Source: Porticoccus sp. W117
GTDB taxonomy: Bacteria > Pseudomonadota > Gammaproteobacteria > Pseudomonadales > Porticoccaceae
NCBI RefSeq assembly: GCF_030341905.1
Contig: NZ_JATAAF010000005.1
Location: 1 to 64,000, forward strand
Direction of reading: 5' to 3'
Length of the DNA: 64,000 nt
Shown: one piece after another, positions 51,061 to 60,043 of the stretch
How positions within the stretch are numbered: the stretch's first letter is position 1
How the letters are laid out: each line of letters starts with the position of its first letter
Translations under genes and position numbers: made by a program
The notes under the pieces: model-generated
What the model saw: the letters and a program-made list of their open reading frames with translations, nothing else
Databases searched by the model: none
What the model was told of the DNA's origin: nothing

Positions 51061-52890
51061 ATGTGTGGAATAGTTGGCGCGGTGGCTCACCGCAATGTTA
51101 CCAATATTCTCGTGGAAGGGCTTAAGCGCCTGGAATACCGTGGTTATGATTCGGCAGGGGTTGCTGTTCTGGATATTGACGGGAAGATTCAGATTCGCAA
51201 GAAAGCCGGCAAGGTTGCCAATATGGAAGAGCAGTTAGCTGCTGACCCAGCGCGAGGCCAGCTTGGCATCGCTCATACACGCTGGGCGACTCATGGTGTG
51301 CCAAACGACATTAATGCTCACCCTCATCGGTCGTCCTATATTGCAGTAGTTCATAATGGCATTATCGAAAATCACGATCAGCTGCGCGCTGAATTAAAAG
51401 CATCCGGTTATCAGTTTGTTTCTGATACCGATACAGAGGTCGTTGCGCATCTTATGCATGCCTGCCAGGAGCAAGGTCAGGACCTATTCGCTTCGTTACA
51501 GACAGTAGCAGAACGATTGGAAGGTGCTTTTGCACTGGCAGCTATCAGCGAGCGTGAGCCTGGCCGGTTGGTCGGCACTCGCAGAAATGTGCCTTTGGTA
51601 TTGGGTGTTGGAATTGAAGAGAACTTTATCGCTTCCGACCAAATGGCGCTTCGGACGGTGACCGACCGTTTTGTTTTCTTGAATGAGGGCGACCTAGTCG
51701 ATTTGAAGACAGACTCTTATAAAATCGTTGATACTGAAGGCAACACTGTGCGGCGTGAGGTTGTTCAATTGTCCGGTGATGACGGCAGCGCTGACAAGGG
51801 TGGCTACCGCCACTACATGCTGAAAGAAATTTTTGAACAACCCAAGGTGCTTGGGGATACCTTGCAGGGCCGTATCAGCGACAAGCACGTACTGCCCCAA
51901 GCGTTTGGCCAGCAGGCGACCGAAATTTTTGAAAAAGTCGAAAACGTACACATCGTTGCCTGCGGTACCAGCTACCATTCCGGTATGGTAGCGAAGTACT
52001 GGCTGGAGGAGTGGGCTGGTATTCCCTGCCAAGTGGAAGTGGCTAGTGAGTATCGTTACCGCAAAGTAGTGGTGCCCAGCAACACATTGTTTGTCACTAT
52101 TTCTCAGTCCGGTGAAACCGCCGATACGTTGGCGGCACTGCGTGCGGCCAAAGAAGCTGGTTACCTGGGGGCTTTGACGATCTGCAATGTGGCCAGTAGC
52201 TCGCTGGTGCGTGAAAGCGACTTGTCCTTGATGACTCTTGCGGGCCCAGAGATTGGTGTGGCTTCTACCAAGGCGTTCACCACGCAATTGGTGGCGCTGC
52301 AGTTGTTCAGCATTGGTATTGGCCGCTACCACGGCCTGAGTGAAGAGCGCGAGCAGGAACTGGTCGCCGCCCTGTATCAATTGCCGCAACTGTGTGAGCA
52401 GGTGTTGCAGCTGGACAAGCAGATCGAACAGACGTTTGAATGCTTTAACGAAAAGCACCACGCCCTGTTCCTGGGGCGCGGCGTGCAGTTCCCGGTGGCT
52501 CTGGAAGGTGCCCTGAAACTCAAGGAAATTTCTTACATCCACGCCGAGGCCTACCCCTCCGGCGAACTCAAGCACGGCCCCCTGGCATTGGTGGATGACG
52601 ATATGCCGGTGGTGGCAGTGGCCCCCAACAACGAGCTGCTGGAAAAACTCAAATCCAACCTCCACGAAGTGCAAGCTCGTGGCGGCAAGCTGTTTGTATT
52701 TGCCGACAAGGATTCCGGTTTTATTAGTCAAGAGGGGGTAACGGTAATTGACCTGCCCCACGTGCCGGAAAGCCTGGAGGCGATTATCTACACCCTGCCC
52801 CTTCAGCTGCTGTCCTACCATGTGGCCTTGGTAAAGGGCACGGACGTGGATCAACCCCGCAATCTGGCCAAGTCAGTGACTGTGGAGTAA
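51061..52890 (+). CDS. glmS: Glutamine--fructose-6-phosphate aminotransferase
   Basis: A 609-residue GlmS, producing glucosamine-6-phosphate from fructose-6-phosphate and glutamine. The mature N-terminus begins with catalytic Cys after Met (CGIVGAVAHRN). Two SIS sugar-isomerase domains follow (about 285-600), ending in the conserved QPRNLAKSVTVE. AAGGAAA precedes the ATG. The last 12 codons are repeated at 56458-56493, and the DNA between carries the helicase/DprA operon. No glmS riboswitch is expected or seen in this lineage. Confidence 0.96.
   Translation: MCGIVGAVAHRNVTNILVEGLKRLEYRGYDSAGVAVLDIDGKIQIRKKAGKVANMEEQLAADPARGQLGIAHTRWATHGVPNDINAHPHRSSYIAVVHNGIIENHDQLRAELKASGYQFVSDTDTEVVAHLMHACQEQGQDLFASLQTVAERLEGAFALAAISEREPGRLVGTRRNVPLVLGVGIEENFIASDQMALRTVTDRFVFLNEGDLVDLKTDSYKIVDTEGNTVRREVVQLSGDDGSADKGGYRHYMLKEIFEQPKVLGDTLQGRISDKHVLPQAFGQQATEIFEKVENVHIVACGTSYHSGMVAKYWLEEWAGIPCQVEVASEYRYRKVVVPSNTLFVTISQSGETADTLAALRAAKEAGYLGALTICNVASSSLVRESDLSLMTLAGPEIGVASTKAFTTQLVALQLFSIGIGRYHGLSEEREQELVAALYQLPQLCEQVLQLDKQIEQTFECFNEKHHALFLGRGVQFPVALEGALKLKEISYIHAEAYPSGELKHGPLALVDDDMPVVAVAPNNELLEKLKSNLHEVQARGGKLFVFADKDSGFISQEGVTVIDLPHVPESLEAIIYTLPLQLLSYHVALVKGTDVDQPRNLAKSVTVE
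52855..52890 (+). other. glmS 3' end acting as integration site (attTn7-like)
   Basis: The last 12 codons of glmS (PRNLAKSVTVE and stop) correspond to the segment that TnsD of Tn7 recognises. A second copy with 31 of 36 bases identical lies at 56458-56493, so these two segments bracket the island. Confidence 0.6.
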
Positions 52891-52934
52891 CTTAACCACT
52901 GTGGTGAGCTAACTGTATAAATCAAGGAGTGATT

Positions 52935-55046
52935 ATGAATACCAACATGGAAAAACAGCAAGCCCACAAATTACTGCAAACCGCCTTGGCGAATCCCACA
53001 GCTGAATTTCGCGATGGCCAGTGGCAAGCGATTGATGCATTGGTTAACCACCGGCAAAAACTGTTGGTAGTGCAGCGTACTGGTTGGGGTAAAAGCTCGG
53101 TTTATTTTATAAGTACCAAAATTTTCCGCGACAGGGGTACGGGGCCAACCATAATTGTGTCTCCCCTGCTTGCCCTGATGCGTAACCAGATTGAGTCAGC
53201 GCAGCGTCTGGGGATTGTCGCTGAAACCATGAATTCCACCAACCATAGCTATTGGCAGGTGGTTACCCAGCGGGTTCTCAATAATGAAATTGATTGCTTA
53301 TTAATTTCTCCTGAACGCTTGGCAAACGACAGCTTTATCAAAACCGTCTTGCAGCCTATTGCTGACCGCATTGCTTTAATGGTGGTTGATGAGGCGCACT
53401 GTATATCGGACTGGGGCCACGACTTTCGCCCGGATTATCGACGCATTATTAGTATTTTGCGCCAGCTGCCCGCCAATACACCGGTGCTGGGAACAACAGC
53501 GACTGCCAACAACCGGGTAGTAGAAGACATTCAAATCCAGCTTGGTGATATTCAAATTCATCGTGGCCCCTTGACTCGAGAAAGTCTTGCCCTGCAAACC
53601 ATGATGCTACCAGATCAAGCGTCTCGTCTGGCCTGGTTGGCGCAGGTGATACCGACCTTACCGGGTACTGGAATTGTCTATACCTTAACGGTGCGCGATG
53701 CCGAGCAAGTGGCTGAGTGGTTAAGCGCTAATGATATTAATGCCAAGGCTTACCACGGTAATGTTGAGGCTGAGGGCTTTGAAAACAGCAATGCCTATCG
53801 CCAGCATTTGGAAGAATTATTGCTCAACAACCAATTAAAGGTGTTGGTGGCAAGCAGCGCTTTGGGGATGGGCTATGACAAGCCGGATTTAGGGTTTGTG
53901 GTTCATTATCAAGCGCCAGGCTCCATTGTTGCCTATTACCAACAAGTTGGTCGTGCTGGTCGCGGTATTGAGCAGGCAATAGGTGTGTTGATGTCTGGTG
54001 TCGAAGATCAGGATATTCATAAATCGTTTCGAGACACGGCATTTCCTTCCGAGTCGCAAATTAGCGAAATTTTGCATGTCCTGGAACAGAGTGATGGCCT
54101 GTCGATACGGGGTATTGAAGAACAGACCAACCTTCGGCATGGTCAGATTGAGAAGGCGCTCAAACTTCTGAGTGTGGAAAACCCGGCACCCGTTATCAAA
54201 GATGGAAGCCGCTGGATCAGAACGCCAGTGCGCTACCAGATGGACCATGAACGCATTGCTCATTTGACGGGGCAGCGTATTCAGGAATGGCAGCAGGTAC
54301 AAGCGTATCTGGCTGACAATGGCTGCAAGATGGCTTTTCTGCGCCGGGCGCTGGACGACCTTGACCCGGCACCCTGTGGCAAGTGTTCATCCTGCCTTGG
54401 CCACCCGGTTATCAACACACCCGTTGATCCCGGTTTGGCCCATCGTGCAGGTACCTTCCTTAAACAAGCGGAGATGGTGATCACACCTAAAGTGCAGGTT
54501 GCTGCCAACGGGTTTCTGGAATATGGATTCAGAGGTAACCTACTGCAGAATATACGTGCGCAAGAAGGGCGTGTTTTGTCCCGCTGGGGTGATGCGGGTT
54601 GGGGGCGCATGGTTGCCGACAACAAACATTCCGGGCATTTTAGCGATGAGCTGGTTGAGGCCATGGTGGAAATGGTTCAACAGCGTTGGCAGCCCAATCC
54701 TGCACCGCAGTGGGTTTGCTGCGTGCCATCGCGCAATCATCCGCTCTTGGTGCCTGATTTTGCCCGCCGTTTGGCAGCACGGCTAGAGCTGCCGCTGATT
54801 GATGCCGTCAGCAAGGTTAAAGACAATCAGCCGCAAAAAAGCCAGCAAAATCGCTTTCACCAATGCCGAAATCTGGATGGTGCATTTGCGATTAATTTGC
54901 CCGTACAGGATTCTCCTGTTTTGTTGGTGGACGATATTGTCGATTCTGGTTGGACACTAGCGGTAATTGCGGCGCTATTACAACAGGCAGGTAGTGGTGT
55001 GGTGTATCCTGTTGCGCTGGCATCATCTTCGGTGAAAGATTCATGA
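52935..55046 (+). CDS. RecQ-type DNA helicase fused to a phosphoribosyltransferase domain
   Basis: A 703-residue fusion. Residues 1-490 are a RecQ-like 3'-5' helicase: FRDGQWQAI (motif 0), QRTGWGKS (Walker A, 47-54), DEAH (152-155), the RecQ-specific DWGHDFRPDY loop (from 159), TTATAN (from 187), and QQVGRAGR (motif VI, 336-343). The zinc site C464, C481, C484, C487 has exactly the spacing of E. coli RecQ. Residues ~590-700 form a ComF-like phosphoribosyltransferase with the PRPP loop VLLVDDIVDSGWT (661-673). I use the ATG at 52935, 5 nt after AAGGAG. It overlaps the next gene by 4 nt. Located between two glmS tails with lower GC than its neighbours, it is probably mobile cargo. An anti-phage role is inferred. 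Confidence 0.85.
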   Translation: MNTNMEKQQAHKLLQTALANPTAEFRDGQWQAIDALVNHRQKLLVVQRTGWGKSSVYFISTKIFRDRGTGPTIIVSPLLALMRNQIESAQRLGIVAETMNSTNHSYWQVVTQRVLNNEIDCLLISPERLANDSFIKTVLQPIADRIALMVVDEAHCISDWGHDFRPDYRRIISILRQLPANTPVLGTTATANNRVVEDIQIQLGDIQIHRGPLTRESLALQTMMLPDQASRLAWLAQVIPTLPGTGIVYTLTVRDAEQVAEWLSANDINAKAYHGNVEAEGFENSNAYRQHLEELLLNNQLKVLVASSALGMGYDKPDLGFVVHYQAPGSIVAYYQQVGRAGRGIEQAIGVLMSGVEDQDIHKSFRDTAFPSESQISEILHVLEQSDGLSIRGIEEQTNLRHGQIEKALKLLSVENPAPVIKDGSRWIRTPVRYQMDHERIAHLTGQRIQEWQQVQAYLADNGCKMAFLRRALDDLDPAPCGKCSSCLGHPVINTPVDPGLAHRAGTFLKQAEMVITPKVQVAANGFLEYGFRGNLLQNIRAQEGRVLSRWGDAGWGRMVADNKHSGHFSDELVEAMVEMVQQRWQPNPAPQWVCCVPSRNHPLLVPDFARRLAARLELPLIDAVSKVKDNQPQKSQQNRFHQCRNLDGAFAINLPVQDSPVLLVDDIVDSGWTLAVIAALLQQAGSGVVYPVALASSSVKDS

Positions 55047-56368
55047 CTGCATCGGGTTCCTTATCAAATACAGCCCAGGCAACACTATTGCTTACCAGCT
55101 ATTTTTCCAGGGCGAGCAGTGAAAGCGTCAAGCCGCTCACGATTAAAGAGTGGGGAAGGTTTGCCTTATGGATGAAAGAAAAAACACTTTCGCCCGCTGA
55201 TCTGCTGGCTTCTGATCCAAAAACCCTGTTGGACGGCTGGCATGACAATCGAATCAGTGTCGATCGGGTTGTACAGTTGCTGGGTCGTGGCCATAGCCTG
55301 GCACTCGCCATGGAAAAGTGGCAGCGGGCTGGCTTGTGGGTGGTTACTCGCTCCGACCCTGAATATCCGTGGCGGCTAAAGCAACGACTGAAAACAGATT
55401 CCCCACCTGTGCTGTTTGGCTGTGGTAATAAAGCGCTGTTAAACACAGGTGGTTTGGCAGTTATTGGCTCGCGCAACGCCAGTGAGACTGATCTGGCTTT
55501 TACTCAACAGGTGGGCGAGAAAGCTGCGTCAGAGAGTGTGACTATCATCTCTGGCGGTGCGCGCGGGGTGGATGAGGCGGCGATGTTAGGGGCCATTGAG
55601 CAAGGTGGCATGGTAGCTGGTGTGATAGCAGATAGCTTGCTAAAGGCGGCAACCAGCAACAAATGGCGCAAAGGTTTGATGGATAACCGTGCGGTACTGG
55701 TATCGCCCTTCTACCCCGAAGCCGGCTTTAGTGCCGGTAATGCCATGGCTCGTAACAAATACATCTACTGTCTGGCAGACAGCGCACTGGTTATCCACTC
55801 TGGCAAAAAAGGGGGAACACTCAGTGGTGCAGAGGAAAACCTTAAAGAAGCCTGGATCCCTCTTTGGGTTAAGCAAACAGCCGATAAAAGTGCAGCCAAT
55901 GCAGATTTGGTGGCCAAGGGGGGATGTTGGTTGGAAGCTGATGCGCAGAGTTTGAGTGTTTGTGATTTGGTGAGTGCGGTTAGCCATGTGAAAGAAGAGC
56001 AAGTAGATCTATTTTCAATACCTGTACAGCCTGATTCAAAGCTCGAAACAGGCGTTTCAGAACCACAGCAGGTTAAATACGCTAACGAGAAGCAGGTCAA
56101 AGGCTCTACTATTTCAGAACAACTTTCTGAGGCTGAAAATTCGGCATCGAGCCCTGTAGATTTTTATCAAATATTCATTATTGAGCTGCAACGGTTAGCA
56201 TCAACGGCAACCACTGTTGATGAGCTTATAAAGAATACCGGCCTTCATAAGTCCCAGCTGAATGACTGGTTAAAGCGCGCGGAGCAAGGTGGCTTGGTGA
56301 AAAAGCTGATTAGACCCGTGCGCTATCAAGTGGAAAAGGTAGAAGGTTTGAGTCATGGCCATGACTGA
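55043..56368 (+). CDS. DprA-like protein, partner of the RecQ-PRTase fusion
   Basis: A 441-residue DprA/Smf-type protein. The Rossmann-like DprA domain (about residues 100-290) shows VIGSRNAS (140-147), SGGARGVDEAA (170-180), MARNKY (235-240) and SGKKGGTLSGA (253-263). A non-canonical N-terminus (1-95) precedes it. A low-complexity linker (310-370) leads to a C-terminal winged-helix-like domain (VDELIKNTGLHKSQLNDWLKRAEQGGLV). Classical DprA loads RecA on incoming DNA. Here the ATGA overlap with a helicase-PRTase gene and the island setting point to a specialised defence pair, as in ShosTA. A chromosomal dprA is normally located near topA/fmt, so this is probably an extra copy. Confidence 0.83.
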   Translation: MTASGSLSNTAQATLLLTSYFSRASSESVKPLTIKEWGRFALWMKEKTLSPADLLASDPKTLLDGWHDNRISVDRVVQLLGRGHSLALAMEKWQRAGLWVVTRSDPEYPWRLKQRLKTDSPPVLFGCGNKALLNTGGLAVIGSRNASETDLAFTQQVGEKAASESVTIISGGARGVDEAAMLGAIEQGGMVAGVIADSLLKAATSNKWRKGLMDNRAVLVSPFYPEAGFSAGNAMARNKYIYCLADSALVIHSGKKGGTLSGAEENLKEAWIPLWVKQTADKSAANADLVAKGGCWLEADAQSLSVCDLVSAVSHVKEEQVDLFSIPVQPDSKLETGVSEPQQVKYANEKQVKGSTISEQLSEAENSASSPVDFYQIFIIELQRLASTATTVDELIKNTGLHKSQLNDWLKRAEQGGLVKKLIRPVRYQVEKVEGLSHGHD

Positions 56369-56457
56369 ATAAACGTTAAGCGCTTACTAAGGCGCAGTTG
56401 AGTTCAGAAACGGTGCTATTCGGTGTATTAGATATGGAAATACCTGTCACTCCCGAG

Positions 56458-56493
56458 TCCCGCAATCAGGCTAAGTCAGTGACGGTGGAATAA
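56458..56493 (+). pseudogene. glmS: Second, truncated copy of the glmS 3' end
   Basis: Twelve codons reading SRNQAKSVTVE and stop repeat the glmS end at 52855-52890, with 31 of 36 bases identical and three of five differences silent. Homology stops abruptly upstream. It has no start and marks the right edge of the helicase/DprA island (52891-56457). Confidence 0.8.
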
Positions 56494-56535
56494 GTAAAGT
56501 CAGGTTAAATCCGTGGCGGCTATGGCCACTGGGTC

Positions 56536-56541
56536 TATACT
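56536..56541 (+). promoter_or_regulatory. Possible promoter of the metal-handling cluster
   Basis: TATACT (56536-56541) is a good -10 box 31 nt before the Cys-rich gene. GTGGC (56513-56517) and GCCAC (56525-56529) form a short inverted repeat just upstream, a possible operator. No convincing -35 box is visible. Confidence 0.35.
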
Positions 56542-56571
56542 GAAACCATTGTTACCACCGCAGAACCCACG

Positions 56572-56979
56572 ATGTTTCTTGGCCTGTTGAAATCCAGATG
56601 CCGCACCACAGCTCGAATCTTGCTGCTGTGGCTGTTGTTTGGTGGCCAGCTATTGTGCACCAGCCATGCGGGTTTTGGTGTGGATGTGGCGCCAGACAGT
56701 GCCCAGGCCCCGGTAAAAACCTGCTGTGGTGGTTTAGCGGCCTCTCAGCCACAAACCGATACCAGTTGTTGTGACGACCCCGCCAGCTTCTGTTGTGGCG
56801 ATGGCAAATATGGCAGTGCGGATATTGCCGGCAGTGACATTGGCACTGCCAGTGTTACTGCCCCTGCTTCCCTGGCATTACTGAACACAACATCAATATC
56901 GCCTCGCTGGGTGAAAGAGATTGTTTTACGACGATCGGATCCCCCCATTCACCTGCTCAACTGCACTTTTCTGGATTAA
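56572..56979 (+). CDS. Small exported cysteine-rich protein
   Basis: A 135-residue protein with an N-terminal hydrophobic segment (ILLLWLLFGGQLLC, about 17-30) and three vicinal cysteine pairs at 51-52, 66-67 and 74-75 in short Gly/Asp-rich surroundings. The C-terminus SDPPIHLLNCTFLD carries a further Cys. The Cys pairs suggest binding of a soft metal such as copper, or redox activity. It resembles DUF2946-type exported proteins only loosely. It is followed by an HMA-type protein and an outer-membrane-like protein in the same direction, so a metal-handling operon is likely. Confidence 0.6.
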   Translation: MFLGLLKSRCRTTARILLLWLLFGGQLLCTSHAGFGVDVAPDSAQAPVKTCCGGLAASQPQTDTSCCDDPASFCCGDGKYGSADIAGSDIGTASVTAPASLALLNTTSISPRWVKEIVLRRSDPPIHLLNCTFLD

Positions 56980-57050
56980 CCACTACCTTCTGCTTCACTC
57001 GACGGCGCGGTTGTGCGCCTGTGTATCAATCCATACAGAAGGTATTAGCT

Positions 57051-57434
57051 GTGAAAAATTTTTCCAGACTTTGTGCGCTTGCGGTCGGCGCATTCACCAT
57101 CATCGGGGCGACCGCCCAATCCCTGCCATTACCTGACAACCAGGCGCCCAACCGACTGCTGTTGGATGTGGATGGCGTTGTCTGTTCCTATTGCTCCTAT
57201 GGCATCAAAAAGAAGCTCTCTAAACTGGCTTTTATCGACAAAAGCCAATACAACGACGGTATCTACGTGGATATCGATCAACAGCAGGTATTGGTGGCCA
57301 TACAGCCGGGCCAGGTGGCAGATGTCGAGGCCGCGTTTAAAGCGGTGCGCGATGGTGGCTACGATCCGCTGCGCGCCTGTGTTACCGATAACGCTGGCGA
57401 ACTGGAATGTGTGGATGCGAGCGCCGAATCATGA
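57051..57434 (+). CDS. Exported heavy-metal-associated (HMA-like) domain protein
   Basis: A 127-residue exported protein. A signal peptide (KNFSRLCALAVGAFTIIG, cleavage after TAQ) precedes an HMA-like ferredoxin fold with the metal motif VCSYC (C45, C48) followed by GIKKKLSKL, and the usual second-half strand and GGYDP turn near the end. I use the GTG at 57051, with AGAAGG 8 nt upstream, rather than an ATG 10 codons earlier. It would bind Cu or Hg in the periplasm. Its stop overlaps the start of the next gene (ATGA). Confidence 0.75.
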   Translation: MKNFSRLCALAVGAFTIIGATAQSLPLPDNQAPNRLLLDVDGVVCSYCSYGIKKKLSKLAFIDKSQYNDGIYVDIDQQQVLVAIQPGQVADVEAAFKAVRDGGYDPLRACVTDNAGELECVDASAES

Positions 57435-58327
57435 GCGGGCGTTTTCTATTGCCACTTTTTTTGGTGGCCGTGATTGCGTTTGAAAGTGCCAGCGCCCACC
57501 AGCCGGTCATGGATATGGCACCGCGCTGGAACGACGGCTACGGCTTTCAACTTCGTCATGAGTCCTACGGCTCTGGAAAGCTACTCGCTGGTAGCGGTGA
57601 GCTGAGCAATTCCAATGGCCTTGAGCGCCACGTTAATAAAACCTGGTTGGAGGGTATTTATACCTTTAATCCATCGAAACGCATCACCTTCAAATTGCCC
57701 TATGTGGAGCAGCGCCGGGTGGCGTTGGTGGATGGCCAGCCGGTAGCTCAGAGCAACAGCGGCCTGGGTGATCTGATCCTGGCAATGCCGCTTAAGCGTT
57801 ATACCAACAAAGGCGCCAATACTAGCAATTGGGGCATTACTCCACAGATACGCTTGCCCACCGGCAGCTCATCCGGGGACTTTGCCATCAGCGATGGCAG
57901 CGTCGATTTGGGATTGAGTGTCTCCTACAGTGCCGAGGGCTTCCCTTTTGGCAAGGACAAACCCTCCCTGTACCAACTGTATGACCTGTTTTATTGGTAC
58001 AACCGTGAGGGAGATGACCGTATGCGCGAGGGTGACGTAGTTGGCCTGGACATCAATCTCGGCTTGCACCCAATTCACAACAACAATACCAATTCCGGCA
58101 TGTACCTGATGTGGGATGTCTCGGCGCGCCATACCCAGGCACCCAACGAGTTCACCCGCACCACCGCCAGTGGTGGCAAACGAGTGCACTCAGGGCCGGT
58201 ACTGGTGCTTTATCGCGGCAATATGATGTTCCGCGCCGAGTACAAACTGGCGCTGTATGAGAAGGTGGATGGTTTGTCGCTGTCCCGCGGTGATGAATTT
58301 ACCGTGGGTATTGGCTGGACGTTCTGA
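57431..58327 (+). CDS. Outer-membrane beta-barrel-like protein of the metal cluster
   Basis: A 298-residue exported protein (signal peptide SGRFLLPLFLVAVIAFESASA). It has alternating aromatic/polar strands (for example GYGFQLRHESYG, NKTWLEGIYTF, RITFKLPYVEQRRV and a terminal EFTVGIGWTF ending in Phe). A C-terminal aromatic strand is typical of outer-membrane barrels. It resembles transporter-like barrels of the MetA/phenol-degradation type only in general layout. It starts inside the end of the HMA gene, so it is translationally coupled to it. Confidence 0.65.
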   Translation: MSGRFLLPLFLVAVIAFESASAHQPVMDMAPRWNDGYGFQLRHESYGSGKLLAGSGELSNSNGLERHVNKTWLEGIYTFNPSKRITFKLPYVEQRRVALVDGQPVAQSNSGLGDLILAMPLKRYTNKGANTSNWGITPQIRLPTGSSSGDFAISDGSVDLGLSVSYSAEGFPFGKDKPSLYQLYDLFYWYNREGDDRMREGDVVGLDINLGLHPIHNNNTNSGMYLMWDVSARHTQAPNEFTRTTASGGKRVHSGPVLVLYRGNMMFRAEYKLALYEKVDGLSLSRGDEFTVGIGWTF

Positions 58328-58370
58328 AAAAAGCTTCGGGCTACTAGCGGCGCGCAGATCGAGCGAGCTT

Positions 58371-58441
58371 GTCATTCTGAGCGCAGCGAAGAATCTCAGG
58401 GTGATACGAAGTCAGAGATCCTTCGCTATGCTCAGGATGAC
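58371..58441. repeat. REP-like element, GTCATTCTGAG subtype
   Basis: GTCATTCTGAGC (58371-58382) and GCTCAGGATGAC (58430-58441) are inverted ends differing at one position. AGCGAAG and CTTCGCT extend the pairing inside. It lies between the convergent barrel and serine hydrolase genes. Confidence 0.75.
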
Positions 58442-58469
58442 GCAATTAAAATATTGCGAAGCCCGAGGC

Positions 58470-59789
58470 TTATTTAAATAACCCCGTGCCCTTGGTCGCC
58501 AGGTGTTTGACGATGGCTTCGAAGCCATACAGGGAGTTCTGGGTGTACTCCGGGGTGATGGCGTTGGGCTGGCTGGATACCTTAACGATTACCACTTCCG
58601 CTTCCGGGGCGATGTAGATGTGCTGGCCGTGAATGCCGATGGCGTAGAAAGCCTTGCTGTCGAAATCGGTGACCCACCACTGATTGCGATAGGAGCCTTT
58701 GGGCATCAGATAGCCGATGCCGCTGCCCTCACCGCGCTTCCACAAGTTGCGGCTGCCGTTGGTGCGGATGTCCTTGATGGTGGTTTCCGAAAGGAATTGA
58801 TGGCCGTTGTAGGTGCCCCCCTGCAGCAACATTTGGCCGAAGCGGCCCAGGTCGCGCATGGTGGCATTCATGCCCCCTGAGGCGGCGGAAAGCCCCCAGC
58901 TGTCCACCAGCATGTGGCAATTTTCTTCGGCTCCCAGGTGCGACCAGATCAGGTCACTGAACAGCTGCGGCAGGCGCTCGCCAGTAGCGCGCTCCATAAT
59001 CCAGCCGAGTACGTCGGTGTTACAGGAAATATAAGCAAAGCGGCCCCCGTGCTTGCGGCCGGGTTCTTTGCGCAGTGATTGCAGGAACAACGCCTGGGCT
59101 TCCGGCAGGCCTTCCAGCTGGCCGGTGCGCGGGCGCCAGCCTGCAGAGGCCTCGTGCATGGTCAGCTCACTGACCACGCCATAGTTTTCCTGGTAGAGAA
59201 TGCTGGTGGTCATGTCCAGCACCTGGCGCACGGTGGCGTCGCCATAGCCGGAATGAGCCAGTTCGGGCACGTAATCTTCTACCAGTTTGTCCGGATTGAG
59301 GCGCTTTTGCTCCATCAGAATACAAGCCAGGGTGCCCACCAGTGATTTGGTTACCGACTGCATCAGATGTTTGCTGTGGGGCTGGAGGCCGTTGAAGTAC
59401 TGTTCGTTGACCAGTTTGCCTTGGTGCAACACCAGGAGGCCATCGGTATAGGTCTGGGCGAGCATCTGCTCAACCGTCATATCGTCCCCATCGTAGGTGG
59501 TGAACTCAATGTGGTTCAGCTCTGTGGGGATTTCCTTGAATACTGTTGGTTTGCCGCTGCCGCGGTAAATCTCCGCGCTGGGCACTATCTGGCAGGCATT
59601 CTGGAAGCTCCAGCGAACCGGTGCCCCCTCGGTCCAGTTGCCCAAATGGACGCGGTTATTGGGCTCTACGTCCGACGTTTGTAAAAAGCCCATTTCCTCA
59701 GCGGTAGGCTGCCATACCACATCGTTTTGAGGGGCTTTGGCGGCTTGCTGATCGTCGTTGGTGGAGGATTCTGGAGATTGGTCGGACAT
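58470..59789 (-). CDS. NylB-like serine hydrolase (class C beta-lactamase fold)
   Basis: A 439-residue serine hydrolase. The nucleophile motif SVTK (S145, K148) lies in HLMQSVTKSLVG. A later AYISCNTDVLGW supplies the Tyr/Asn region, and GIHGQHIYIAPE near the C-terminus replaces the KTG box. This resembles 6-aminohexanoate-dimer hydrolases and esterases of family VIII more than true beta-lactamases. I use the ATG at 59789; the frame is open 51 codons further without support. No clear signal peptide is seen. The substrate is unknown. Confidence 0.8.
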   Translation of the reverse strand: MSDQSPESSTNDDQQAAKAPQNDVVWQPTAEEMGFLQTSDVEPNNRVHLGNWTEGAPVRWSFQNACQIVPSAEIYRGSGKPTVFKEIPTELNHIEFTTYDGDDMTVEQMLAQTYTDGLLVLHQGKLVNEQYFNGLQPHSKHLMQSVTKSLVGTLACILMEQKRLNPDKLVEDYVPELAHSGYGDATVRQVLDMTTSILYQENYGVVSELTMHEASAGWRPRTGQLEGLPEAQALFLQSLRKEPGRKHGGRFAYISCNTDVLGWIMERATGERLPQLFSDLIWSHLGAEENCHMLVDSWGLSAASGGMNATMRDLGRFGQMLLQGGTYNGHQFLSETTIKDIRTNGSRNLWKRGEGSGIGYLMPKGSYRNQWWVTDFDSKAFYAIGIHGQHIYIAPEAEVVIVKVSSQPNAITPEYTQNSLYGFEAIVKHLATKGTGLFK

Positions 59790-60043
59790 AGGGAAAACAC
59801 TAACCTGACTGCGGACAAGACAGGGGACTATATACGCAGTTCCCCACCCCTGCAAGGCGTGATCCGCCAGTGGTAATACAGGGGTCGTGGAGGGATACGT
59901 AAGGCCCGCCTGCTGGTTGACGAGCGGGGTATTTGGGCGCACTCTGTGGCTTCAGCGCAGGGAGGCGGGGCTGGCGCTATCAAGCTGTTGTCAGCGGCTC
60001 ATCAAAAGTAATAAAAGCAAAGTAATAAAAACAAAGGCGTGCT

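Noticed and set aside
52891-56493. A Tn7-like transposon behind glmS
   Set aside because: The site fits, but no tnsABCDE-like gene, no terminal repeats and no 5-bp target duplication were seen.
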